A stretch of DNA of 14,320 bases. Origin: Lachnoclostridium sp. UBA3320 (GTDB taxonomy: Bacteria > Bacillota > Clostridia > Lachnospirales > Lachnospiraceae). The stretch covers positions 10,821 to 25,140 of the forward strand of contig DESG01000112.1 in assembly GCA_002361175.1 (NCBI GenBank), written 5' to 3'. How positions within the stretch are numbered: position 1 is the first letter of the stretch; every line of letters starts with the position of its first letter. Positions 1 through 6,874 of this stretch are shown in pieces. The translations under genes and the position numbers were made by a program. The notes beneath the pieces are model-generated. The model saw only the letters and a program-made list of their open reading frames with translations. It did not search any database and was not told the DNA's origin.

Positions 1-91
1 ATATATAAATAAAAGTTTGTTATTGTGCTTTTGCATACATTTTATACATTAGTACAGTTAATGTCAATCATATAGGTAAATAAATTTATTG

Positions 92-119
92 TTGTTTTTT
101 AGAATATTTCATGTATAAT
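92..119 (+). promoter_or_regulatory. Probable sigma-A promoter of the surface-glycan genes
   Basis: TTGTTT at 92-97 is followed after 16 bases by a perfect TATAAT at 114-119, 50 bases before the first start codon. The -35 is imperfect but the -10 is consensus and sits in an AT-rich leader. Nothing else was recognised in bases 1-168. The call rests on spacing and match only. Confidence 0.55.
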
Positions 120-168
120 AGTCTTATGGCTATTTATCCGCCAGAATTATTTTTAAAAGGAGGTAATC

Positions 169-1977
169 ATGGCTGGTTACGACAAAAGCAAAAAAGGTAA
201 AGATGACCCTTCAGAAAATGAATATTCTTTTTTTCTGATATTGCCTATCATAGCAGTTTTGGCAATAATCCCGCTTATTATACGCTATTATCCGTACAAT
301 ACACACCTTAGTAATTTTGAGTGGATTGGTGTGGAGGAGGAGAAAACCGATTTTTTCTTGCATTATAAGACAGTAGCACTTATTTTAGTATCGGTATTTA
401 TGATATTTGCTATTGTGTACATGATACTGGGTGAAGAACGCAAGTTTGTCTGGGATAAAAAACTTATTCCACTGGCAATATATGCTGCTATTTCACTTAT
501 TTCAGCCATTGTATCACAAAATTCATATTTTTCTTTTAACGGTATTTTTGAACAATTTGAACCAGTGTGGGTACTTATTGGCTATTTTATAATTACTTAT
601 TACTGTTTTTTTGTACTGCAAAATGAAAAAAATGTCCGGCGTACAATGAGATGGTTTATGGTAGGTATTTCTATTATGGTGGCACTTGGATTAAGTCAGG
701 TATTTCAACATGATTTTTTACGTACTGAACTGGGTGGAAATTTGATTTACCCTGGCGGAGGGCTTTCATTTCAATTTGAACTTGGACGTGCATATTTAAC
801 ATTGTACAATCCTAACTATGTAGGTTTTTATGTTACGCTTGTAGTCCCTATTCTTGTTGCACTTATATTTACTACTAAAACCCTCTGGCATCGCATTGGC
901 TATGCTTTCCTTTCTGTAGCGCTTATACTTATACTTTTTGCATCACAGTCACGTGCTGGTGTTGTTACAATAATTATTTCGCTTGTAATTATGTTATTAT
1001 GTATGCGTAAAGTATTTATTAAAAACTGGAAAATAACCATTATTTCCATAGCAGTATTTATAGCAGCGTTTATTGGGATAAATGCAATGAACCAAAACAT
1101 ACTTTTAGACCGTATGAAATCCATGTTTTCAACGGTAGATGAAACATATGCACTGGAAAATATTTTTACTAATGACGATAATGTAACTATTGACTATAAA
1201 GGAAACAGACTTGTATTTATGGTTGAACAAGATGAATACAAAAACGATATTTTCAGTCTTGCAGATGGTGACGGCAACGCAGTGCCTTTTTCACTTTCAG
1301 AAGATGGAGTAAATTATGTAATTAATGATGAACGTTTTCCATTTACATTTTCATCTGTAAGAGTTGAAGATTTTTATGGTTTTGGGGTTACGATTGATGA
1401 CAAAACTTGGTATTTTTCCAATCTTATGAAAGCAAATGACAAAACATACTATGCTCTTGGTGCTGGCATGGCGCTTATGAAGCTTACAGAACAGGAAAAA
1501 TCCCTAGACTTTCTTGAAAACCACTACCATTTTGCAAATATGCGTGGATATATATGGGCACGTACTTTGCCACTGCTGAAAAAATATTTCCTGCTTGGCT
1601 CAGGTCCTGATACATTTTTACTTGTATTTCCAAATAATGATTTAGTAGGTTTATACAATTCAGGACATGTCAATGAAGTTATAACAAAACCTCACTGTAT
1701 GTATTTACAGGTGGGTGTACAGACAGGTGTACCTTCACTTATCGCACTGCTTGTTTTCTTTATATGGTATTTAATAGACAGTTTTAAATTATATTGGAAA
1801 CACAATTATGAAGGCTATCTTCCTAAAATAGGTGTTGCAATATTTGTAAGTACTATAGGCTATATGATACTTGCCATAACAAATGATTCATGTGTAGCTA
1901 CATCTCCTATTTTCTTTGCACTGGCAGGAATGGGGCTTGGCATTAACTACAAATTGAAAAAAGAAAGGCTTTCTTAA
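169..1977 (+). CDS. O-antigen ligase/polymerase-like multi-pass membrane protein
   Basis: This 602-residue integral membrane protein resembles the O-antigen ligase (Wzy/WaaL-type) superfamily, which polymerises or transfers undecaprenyl-linked glycans on the outer face of the membrane. About twelve hydrophobic segments are visible: nine in residues 20-308 and three in 512-597. Family-like signatures are SQSRAG (Arg262) at a membrane edge, RGYIW (Arg459), the LLGSGPDTF stretch, and PHCMYLQ (His509) just before the tenth segment, resembling the conserved Arg and His of the family. Between segments nine and ten lies an unusually long outside loop (about 310-505) with a beta-rich portion. The start is set by AAAGGAGGT at 156-163, five bases before ATG. 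The next gene begins three bases after the stop, so the two are an operon. In a Gram-positive cell the product would be wall teichoic or secreted polysaccharide, or a glycan for protein modification. The exact substrate cannot be read. Confidence 0.8.
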   Translation: MAGYDKSKKGKDDPSENEYSFFLILPIIAVLAIIPLIIRYYPYNTHLSNFEWIGVEEEKTDFFLHYKTVALILVSVFMIFAIVYMILGEERKFVWDKKLIPLAIYAAISLISAIVSQNSYFSFNGIFEQFEPVWVLIGYFIITYYCFFVLQNEKNVRRTMRWFMVGISIMVALGLSQVFQHDFLRTELGGNLIYPGGGLSFQFELGRAYLTLYNPNYVGFYVTLVVPILVALIFTTKTLWHRIGYAFLSVALILILFASQSRAGVVTIIISLVIMLLCMRKVFIKNWKITIISIAVFIAAFIGINAMNQNILLDRMKSMFSTVDETYALENIFTNDDNVTIDYKGNRLVFMVEQDEYKNDIFSLADGDGNAVPFSLSEDGVNYVINDERFPFTFSSVRVEDFYGFGVTIDDKTWYFSNLMKANDKTYYALGAGMALMKLTEQEKSLDFLENHYHFANMRGYIWARTLPLLKKYFLLGSGPDTFLLVFPNNDLVGLYNSGHVNEVITKPHCMYLQVGVQTGVPSLIALLVFFIWYLIDSFKLYWKHNYEGYLPKIGVAIFVSTIGYMILAITNDSCVATSPIFFALAGMGLGINYKLKKERLS

Positions 1978-1980
1978 TTT

Positions 1981-3174
1981 ATGAAAATTTTATTTCCGCA
2001 CTGGAAAAGCTTTGGTGTAGAAGATATAACTGAGGCTTTTGAAAAGCTAGGACATACTGTAGTACAATATGAACATGAACCATCAAACTATCGGATTGAT
2101 CCAAAATACAAATCAACATTTAAAAAATATATACGCTCAGAGAATATAGAATTAGTTTTTACTTCAAACTATTTTCCTGTAATCTCTGATGCGTGTAATG
2201 ACACTGGTATTATATACATATCATGGTGTTATGACAACCCGCTTGTACTTACTTACTCAAAGACAATTTTTAATCCGTGCAATCGAATATTTATATTTGA
2301 TTCACAGATGGCATCTGAAATTAAGGCACTAGGTGCACAAAATGTCTATTATATGCCAATGGCAGTCAATGCAGAAAGGCTTTCAAAGATGTCTGCAACA
2401 CCAGAGCAGAAAAAAATTATAGAAGCAGATGTATCATTTGTAGGTTCACTTTATACAGAAAAACATACTTTATATGACAGAATGACAAAACTTGATGCCC
2501 ATACACGTGGATATCTTGAAGGTGTAATGGCTTCACAGATGCTTGTATATGGCTATTCATTTATTGAAAATACGCTCACACCTCAGATTATAAAAAAAAT
2601 GCAGGAAGCTATGCCGCTTGAAACTACGCCAAACGGCATGGAAACTGTAGCATATACATATGCAAACTATTTTTTGTGCAGAAAGATGACGCAGACTGAA
2701 CGCACAGAAATATTAGATGAACTATCAAAGCTGCTTTCATATATCACTACTTCTGATGGCAAGGCTTTTATGCCACTTAAACTGTATACTCCAGCACCAA
2801 CTCCATTTTTGCCGAATGTAGAAAATATGGGAACAATTCACTATATGTATGAAATGCCGCTTGTCTTTCAAAACAGCAAAATTAATTTAAATATTACACT
2901 GCGCAGCATAAAAAGCGGTATACCACTAAGGGCAATGGATATAATGGGCGCTGGTGGCTTTCTTTTGACAAACTACCAAGACGACTTTAATCTCCACTTT
3001 ACAGATGGAGAAGATTTTGTAAGTTATTCCAGCAGAGAAGATTTATATGCTAAAGTTGTATACTTTCTTACACATGAGAATGAACGCAAAGAGATTGCTG
3101 CAAATGGCTGTAGAAAAGTACGCACAAATCACACATATGAAAAAAGCCTTGCAGCCATGCTTGAGAAAATATAA
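1981..3174 (+). CDS. CgeB/DUF3880-like GT-B glycosyltransferase
   Basis: The 397-residue soluble protein has the layout of CgeB-type glycosyltransferases. The N-terminal half (about 1-130) is DUF3880-like, with the opening MKILFPHW strand, the ISWCYDNPL motif and FIFDSQMASEIKALGA. The C-terminal part (about 285-397) is a Glyco_trans_1_2 domain, with LNITLRSIKSGIPLRAMDIMGAGGFLL, where the nucleotide-sugar-binding region normally lies, and a terminal helical segment. It is expected to move a sugar from an activated nucleotide donor in the cytoplasm; donor and acceptor are unknown. A weak AGAAAGG lies inside the end of the preceding gene and the gap is only three bases, so translation is probably coupled. 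The name CgeB comes from a Bacillus spore-surface protein, but this family is common in non-spore surface and flagellar glycan loci. It lies convergent to the flagellin-like gene, which makes flagellar modification one possibility. Confidence 0.78.
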   Translation: MKILFPHWKSFGVEDITEAFEKLGHTVVQYEHEPSNYRIDPKYKSTFKKYIRSENIELVFTSNYFPVISDACNDTGIIYISWCYDNPLVLTYSKTIFNPCNRIFIFDSQMASEIKALGAQNVYYMPMAVNAERLSKMSATPEQKKIIEADVSFVGSLYTEKHTLYDRMTKLDAHTRGYLEGVMASQMLVYGYSFIENTLTPQIIKKMQEAMPLETTPNGMETVAYTYANYFLCRKMTQTERTEILDELSKLLSYITTSDGKAFMPLKLYTPAPTPFLPNVENMGTIHYMYEMPLVFQNSKINLNITLRSIKSGIPLRAMDIMGAGGFLLTNYQDDFNLHFTDGEDFVSYSSREDLYAKVVYFLTHENERKEIAANGCRKVRTNHTYEKSLAAMLEKI

Positions 3175-3217
3175 AATACCCCTGTATATCTGTAAAAAGA
3201 TATACAGAGGTATTTTT
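3174..3217. terminator. Bidirectional rho-independent terminator
   Basis: Arms 3174-3191 and 3198-3215 pair over 18 bases with one mismatch around a six-base loop (GTAAAA). The plus-strand reading ends in TATTTTT, and the minus-strand reading ends in an A/T-rich TATTTTATATTTT. It sits between the convergent glycosyltransferase (plus) and flagellin-like (minus) genes, so it can stop both transcripts. The first arm begins at the last base of the glycosyltransferase stop codon. Confidence 0.85.
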
Positions 3218-3240
3218 AATCTAATACATAAATCGTATAA

Positions 3241-3990
3241 TTATGCGCCTAGAAGCTTTGTTACCATATCTTCTTGCTGCTGCATCTTTTCCTCAATCGT
3301 AAAATATTGATACTGTTGCATTATTTCGCTTTTCTTTTGTTCACTTACATACCCTTCAACATCTAAGTCTTCAATACTACTTCTGGAAGCTTCCATATTT
3401 TGAGCAGAAATATTACCTATATTGTTGCTAAATTCAATAGTGTTATTCTGTGCTCCAAGTGAAGCTCTTGCATCATTTACCTTATTAATAGCATCATCAA
3501 GCTTTGAAACATCAATCTTTCCTGTAACACTATAGTCTTTAATGCCAAGTGCTTCTAATGTTGCATCTGTTGTGCGGATAGAAAGACCGCCTCCTTCAGG
3601 ATTAAGCGCAAGATGCATATCTGCCATGCTGCCATCTAAAAGATTCTTTGTATTAAACTGTGTACCCCTTGCCACACTTGTTATATGTTCTTTTAACTGG
3701 TCAATTTCTTTTTGTATACCTTGTTTGTCAGAACTGGTATAAATTGAATTAGAAGCTTTAAGACTAAGTTCTCTCATACGCTGTAAACTGTCAGTGATAT
3801 TAGCCAGTGCGCTATCTGCTGTACGTGTGACATTTTGACCATCTATGCCATTTCTTACACCCTGTTTATAGCCATTTGCCTGTGAGAGATGTTTTTGTGC
3901 AATAGCAGAACCTGCTGGATCATCTGCTACACTTTTAGTTAAAGATGCATTATACGTATTATTTGATAATGATGAAATAGCAATACTCAT
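3241..3990 (-). CDS. Short flagellin-like protein with divergent D0 ends
   Basis: The 249-residue protein is clearly related to flagellin. ADDPAGSAIA, QRMRELSLKASN, a Gln-Lys-Glu-Ile-Asp-Gln-Leu stretch, TQFNTKNLLDG, and in the C-terminal half LDDAINKVNDARASLGA and a SRSSIEDLD motif correspond to the N- and C-terminal D1 helices of FliC. It has almost no variable D2/D3 domain. Unusually, only about 20 residues precede the DDPAG motif, so the usual LSSG-x-RIN region of the N-terminal D0/D1 helix is missing. The C-terminal D0 segment (MQQYQYFTIEEKMQQQED) is also unlike the standard LxQANQ ending. ATG at 3990 is chosen over the upstream GTG at 3999 because GGGTGAT lies just before it and overlaps the GTG. 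It may be a minor filament, junction or regulatory paralogue rather than the bulk filament subunit. Close relatives seem to exist in Lachnospiraceae, from memory only. Confidence 0.8.
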   Translation of the reverse strand: MSIAISSLSNNTYNASLTKSVADDPAGSAIAQKHLSQANGYKQGVRNGIDGQNVTRTADSALANITDSLQRMRELSLKASNSIYTSSDKQGIQKEIDQLKEHITSVARGTQFNTKNLLDGSMADMHLALNPEGGGLSIRTTDATLEALGIKDYSVTGKIDVSKLDDAINKVNDARASLGAQNNTIEFSNNIGNISAQNMEASRSSIEDLDVEGYVSEQKKSEIMQQYQYFTIEEKMQQQEDMVTKLLGA

Positions 3991-4031
3991 ATTAATCACC
4001 CGCTTTCCACTTACTTTTTCTGGATAATTTT

Positions 4032-4060
4032 ATTATAAATGAGATAGCAAAAAACTTCAA
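4032..4060 (-). promoter_or_regulatory. Sigma-A promoter of the flagellin-like gene
   Basis: Read on the minus strand, TTGAAG (4060-4055) is followed by exactly 17 bases and a consensus TATAAT (4037-4032), 41 bases upstream of the start codon. This is notable because flagellins are usually driven by the flagellar sigma factor. No convincing TAAA-15-GCCGATAA element was found here. Confidence 0.7.
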
Positions 4061-4146
4061 GCCTATTCTGACTTTTTTGCAAATAAATACAGCAAAATCT
4101 ACACGGCTTGATAGTGCCTCATTTTTTATGAAAACACCAAAATCTA

Positions 4147-4175
4147 TTGTAAAGTATCATAGTTTATGGTACAAT
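4147..4175 (+). promoter_or_regulatory. Sigma-A promoter of the chemoreceptor gene
   Basis: TTGTAA at 4147-4152, 17 bases, then TACAAT at 4170-4175. It lies 32 bases before the chemoreceptor ATG and points away from the flagellin-like promoter. Confidence 0.72.
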
Positions 4176-4207
4176 ATGTTTACATACAAACGAAAGGAAT
4201 ACAGGTT

Positions 4208-5860
4208 ATGCGAAAAAGTATAAAAATTGTTGTCGGAGTGCAGATTGCCATAGCTCTTGCTTCTATGTTGCTGCTTGGTATAATGATTACAAAAAATCTT
4301 AGGAATGTAGAACATTCTGAAACTGCCAGCACTGAAATAAGCAGTCTGCTTGAAAGAATACAAAAAGCTGAAGTTGCCCACTATAAATGGTCTGCAAGTC
4401 TTAGTAATGCGCTGTATGCTGGTATGGAATTTACTGGAAGTACAGACCCTACTGGATGTGTACTTGGACAATGGATTTATGGTGAAGAGGGAACTAGTGA
4501 TGAAACTATTCTTAATCTTCGCAATCAGTTAAAGCCACTTCATGAAGAACTTCACGAATCAGCTACTTATGTATTAGAGCTATATAAAAACAAACCATCA
4601 GAAGCTCAGGCATACTATCAAGACACAATTCAACAAAATCTTGGTGTATTGGTAGAATTGCTTGACCAAGTGGCAGAGCGTGCAGCAGTGCTAAATGAAT
4701 CCAGTACTCAAAATATGCAGTCCGCTGTCACTTCCATGCGTATTACATCTATAGCAGGTTTAGGGCTTACGTTAATCTGTCTTATTTGTCTTGTTGTATA
4801 TGTATTAAGGCGTGTTGTAAAACCTATTCTTATTATTACTCAACAGACACGCCCTTTACATGAAGGTAAATTAAAACTAGAGTTAAATTATAACGCAAAG
4901 GACGAAATTGGGGACTTAGCACAGACTATTAAACAGGCAATGGAACAGATTAGTCAGTATGTAGATGACATTAATCGTATTATGTATCAACTTTCAACAG
5001 GCAATTTTAATGTAACGACCTCTACATCTTTTATTGGAGACTTTCGTTCTATTGAGGAATCTATAAACAGCTTTACAATGTCACTTTCCTCAACAATAAA
5101 TAATATAAATTATGCTGAACATAAGGTATCTAATCATGCTAAACTTTTGTCTGGCAGTGCTAAATCACTTGCAGATGGTGCTGCTACACAAGCTAGTGCT
5201 ATGGAGGAGCTTTATTCTACTTTAAATGACCTCTCTAAGAGTGCACAAAAAAATATACAAACTGCTACTAATGTACAGGAAAATGCGCAGCTTACTCAAA
5301 GGCAGGTAAATGACAGCAGTATGCAAATGGATGAACTTATTACTGCTATGAAAGAAATTAGTAGTGCAACACAGGAAATTGAGCAAATTATCACTACTAT
5401 TGAAGGCATTGCTTTTCAGACTAATATCCTTTCTTTAAATGCTGCTGTAGAGGCTGCGAGAGCAGGTACTTCTGGAAAAAGCTTTGCCGTGGTAGCTGAA
5501 GAAGTGAGAAATCTTGCACATCGCTCTGACCAAGCTGCTAAAGCAACAATGGAGAAAATTCAAAATTCTGTACAGGCAGCTGAACGTGGTAAGCTAATTG
5601 TAGAAAAAGTTTCGGATTCTTTGCAAAAAACTTTTGATTTAATACACAATTCAAATGAAGCTATTGGTGAAATCACAGAAGCAGTGCGTATTGAGGCAAC
5701 TGCAATTTCACAAGCAACTGAAGGACTGGGACAAATATCTGCTGTAGTACAAAATAACTCCAGCAGCAGTAAAGAATCGGCAACTGTTAGTTCAGAGCTG
5801 TTCGAGCAAGTGCGTCTTCTGCAAGACCAGACAAGTCAGTTTCAAATTTTACAAAAATAA
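4208..5860 (+). CDS. Methyl-accepting chemotaxis protein with an extracytoplasmic CZB-like domain
   Basis: A 550-residue transmembrane chemoreceptor. In order it shows transmembrane helix 1 (about 7-27), an outside ligand region (28-178), transmembrane helix 2 (about 179-199), HAMP (about 200-255), and a cytoplasmic coiled-coil signalling domain (about 300-550) whose hairpin carries FQTNILSLNAAVEAARAG and AVVAEEVRNLAHRS, the CheA/CheW contact region. The outside region contains the chemoreceptor zinc-binding (CZB) pattern: His58-x-x-Trp61, Cys84-x-x-Gly-x-Trp89 and His112-x3-His116. In known CZB proteins these 3His/1Cys ligands bind zinc. The family is usually described in cytoplasmic positions, so its placement between two membrane helices is unusual. 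ATG at 4208 is preferred over an in-frame upstream ATG at 4166 because AAAGGA (4193-4198) sits nine bases before it, the 4166 start lies upstream of the promoter -10, and the protein then opens with RKSIK and the membrane helix. No C-terminal CheR-docking pentapeptide is visible. Confidence 0.92.
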   Translation: MRKSIKIVVGVQIAIALASMLLLGIMITKNLRNVEHSETASTEISSLLERIQKAEVAHYKWSASLSNALYAGMEFTGSTDPTGCVLGQWIYGEEGTSDETILNLRNQLKPLHEELHESATYVLELYKNKPSEAQAYYQDTIQQNLGVLVELLDQVAERAAVLNESSTQNMQSAVTSMRITSIAGLGLTLICLICLVVYVLRRVVKPILIITQQTRPLHEGKLKLELNYNAKDEIGDLAQTIKQAMEQISQYVDDINRIMYQLSTGNFNVTTSTSFIGDFRSIEESINSFTMSLSSTINNINYAEHKVSNHAKLLSGSAKSLADGAATQASAMEELYSTLNDLSKSAQKNIQTATNVQENAQLTQRQVNDSSMQMDELITAMKEISSATQEIEQIITTIEGIAFQTNILSLNAAVEAARAGTSGKSFAVVAEEVRNLAHRSDQAAKATMEKIQNSVQAAERGKLIVEKVSDSLQKTFDLIHNSNEAIGEITEAVRIEATAISQATEGLGQISAVVQNNSSSSKESATVSSELFEQVRLLQDQTSQFQILQK

Positions 5861-5886
5861 TACTGCTGTCAGTTGCTTATAATATA

Positions 5887-5926
5887 GGCATAAAACCAGA
5901 ATACAATTTGGTTTTATGTCTTTTTT
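5887..5926 (+). terminator. Rho-independent terminator after the chemoreceptor
   Basis: GGCATAAAACCA (5887-5898) pairs with TGGTTTTATGTC (5909-5920), twelve pairs with one G-T wobble and a ten-base loop, followed by six T. It separates the chemoreceptor from the Pho operon. Confidence 0.88.
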
Positions 5927-5931
5927 AATGC

Positions 5932-5987
5932 TTTACTTACAATTAACATACATATGCTTTTAGAATTAACATAATAGGCAGTACAAT
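5932..5987 (+). promoter_or_regulatory. PhoP (Pho) box and promoter of the pst-pho operon
   Basis: Two exact TTAACA hexamers lie at 5943-5948 and 5966-5971, with a third weaker copy TTTACT at 5932-5937. The first pair is spaced 11 bases and the second 23, about two helical turns, as expected for PhoP direct repeats of the Bacillus type (TT-A/T/C-ACA about every 11 bases). A TACAAT -10 follows at 5982-5987, without a good -35 at the usual distance, which fits a promoter needing phosphorylated PhoP. It lies 36 bases upstream of pstS. Assignment rests on motif, spacing and context. Confidence 0.7.
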
Positions 5988-6022
5988 GACCACATATTAA
6001 AAATAAAGGAGTGAATTATATT

Positions 6023-6862
6023 ATGATTAAGAAAATAACTATTATTGCAGCTACTTTTGCCTTGTGTGTATTGACATTTATAGGGTGTGGTTTTGGAACA
6101 GAAAGTAATAATAACGTGAAAGCAGACAGTATGCAAACTATTTCAACAGATGGTTCTACCTCAATGGAAAAAGTGATTGGATTTTTAAGTGAAGCTTATA
6201 TGGGTGAGCATGAGGGTATAAAAGTTACATATAATCCGACAGGCTCAAGTGCTGGTATACAAGCTGTATCAGAGGGAAGATGCGATATAGGACTTTCAAG
6301 TCGTGAGTTAAATAATGAAGAAAAAGAAAGTTTGGATGGAACTATTATTGCGATTGATGGCATAGGAATTGTTGTAAATCCTAATAATCCAATTAATGAT
6401 TTAAGTTTAGCGCAAGTTAAAGATATTTACACTGGTGCTATTGATAACTGGAAAGATATTGGCGGCACTGATGCTCCTATTGTCTGTATTGGACGTGAAG
6501 CAGCTTCTGGTACAAGAGATGGCTTTGAAGAAGTTACTGACACAAAGGATAAGTGCAAGTATAATCAGGAACTTACATCTACAGGCGATGTTGTACAGAC
6601 TGTAGCAGGCAATCCAAATGCAATAGGATATGCTTCTATCGCTTCTGCAAATGACAGTGTAAAGCTTACAAGTATTGATGGTGTTGTTCCATCTACGGAA
6701 ACTATACAAAATGGGGAATACAAGATACAGAGAAATTTTTGGTTTGTAACAAAAAAGGATAAATCACTTTCTAAAGCAGCACAAGAATTTTTTGATTTTG
6801 CAACAGGAATACAGGCTGACAGTTTAATTACTGATGCTGGAGCAGTGCCAGTAAAACGTTAA
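6023..6862 (+). CDS. pstS: Phosphate-binding lipoprotein PstS
   Basis: This is the substrate-binding component of the high-affinity phosphate ABC importer, anchored outside the membrane. The 279 residues start with a lysine-rich hydrophobic signal ending in TFIGC, with Cys22 the likely lipidated residue; Phe at -3 makes the lipobox slightly atypical. The mature part is a PBP-like fold with the ligand loops STDGSTSM (41-48), TGSSAGIQA (73-81), CDIGLSSREL (87-96) and GREAASGTRDGFEE (157-170), which match the phosphate-contacting loops of PstS. ATG at 6023 is chosen over the GTG at 6011 because the GTG overlaps the AAGGAG ribosome binding site (6006-6011), leaving an 11-base spacing to the ATG. 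It is first in the operon behind a Pho box, and pstC follows after 12 bases. Confidence 0.95.
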   Translation: MIKKITIIAATFALCVLTFIGCGFGTESNNNVKADSMQTISTDGSTSMEKVIGFLSEAYMGEHEGIKVTYNPTGSSAGIQAVSEGRCDIGLSSRELNNEEKESLDGTIIAIDGIGIVVNPNNPINDLSLAQVKDIYTGAIDNWKDIGGTDAPIVCIGREAASGTRDGFEEVTDTKDKCKYNQELTSTGDVVQTVAGNPNAIGYASIASANDSVKLTSIDGVVPSTETIQNGEYKIQRNFWFVTKKDKSLSKAAQEFFDFATGIQADSLITDAGAVPVKR

Positions 6863-6874
6863 TTGGAGGTCTTT

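Noticed and set aside
1..168. Search for a riboswitch or small RNA in the left leader
   Set aside because: Only an AT-rich promoter and ribosome binding site are visible; no conserved RNA fold was recognised.
900..1124. Minus-strand open frame inside the ligase-like gene
   Set aside because: It lies in the shadow of a well-supported membrane protein gene, has no ribosome binding site, and its sequence resembles no family I know.
3047..3310. Plus-strand open frame over the glycosyltransferase end and the flagellin-like gene
   Set aside because: It crosses the bidirectional terminator and overlaps two convincing genes in other frames.
4090..4130. Possible sigma-28 promoter for the flagellin-like gene (TAAA ... 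GCCGTGTA on the minus strand)
   Set aside because: Spacing is 17 instead of about 15 and the -10 part matches poorly, while a much better sigma-A promoter lies closer to the gene.
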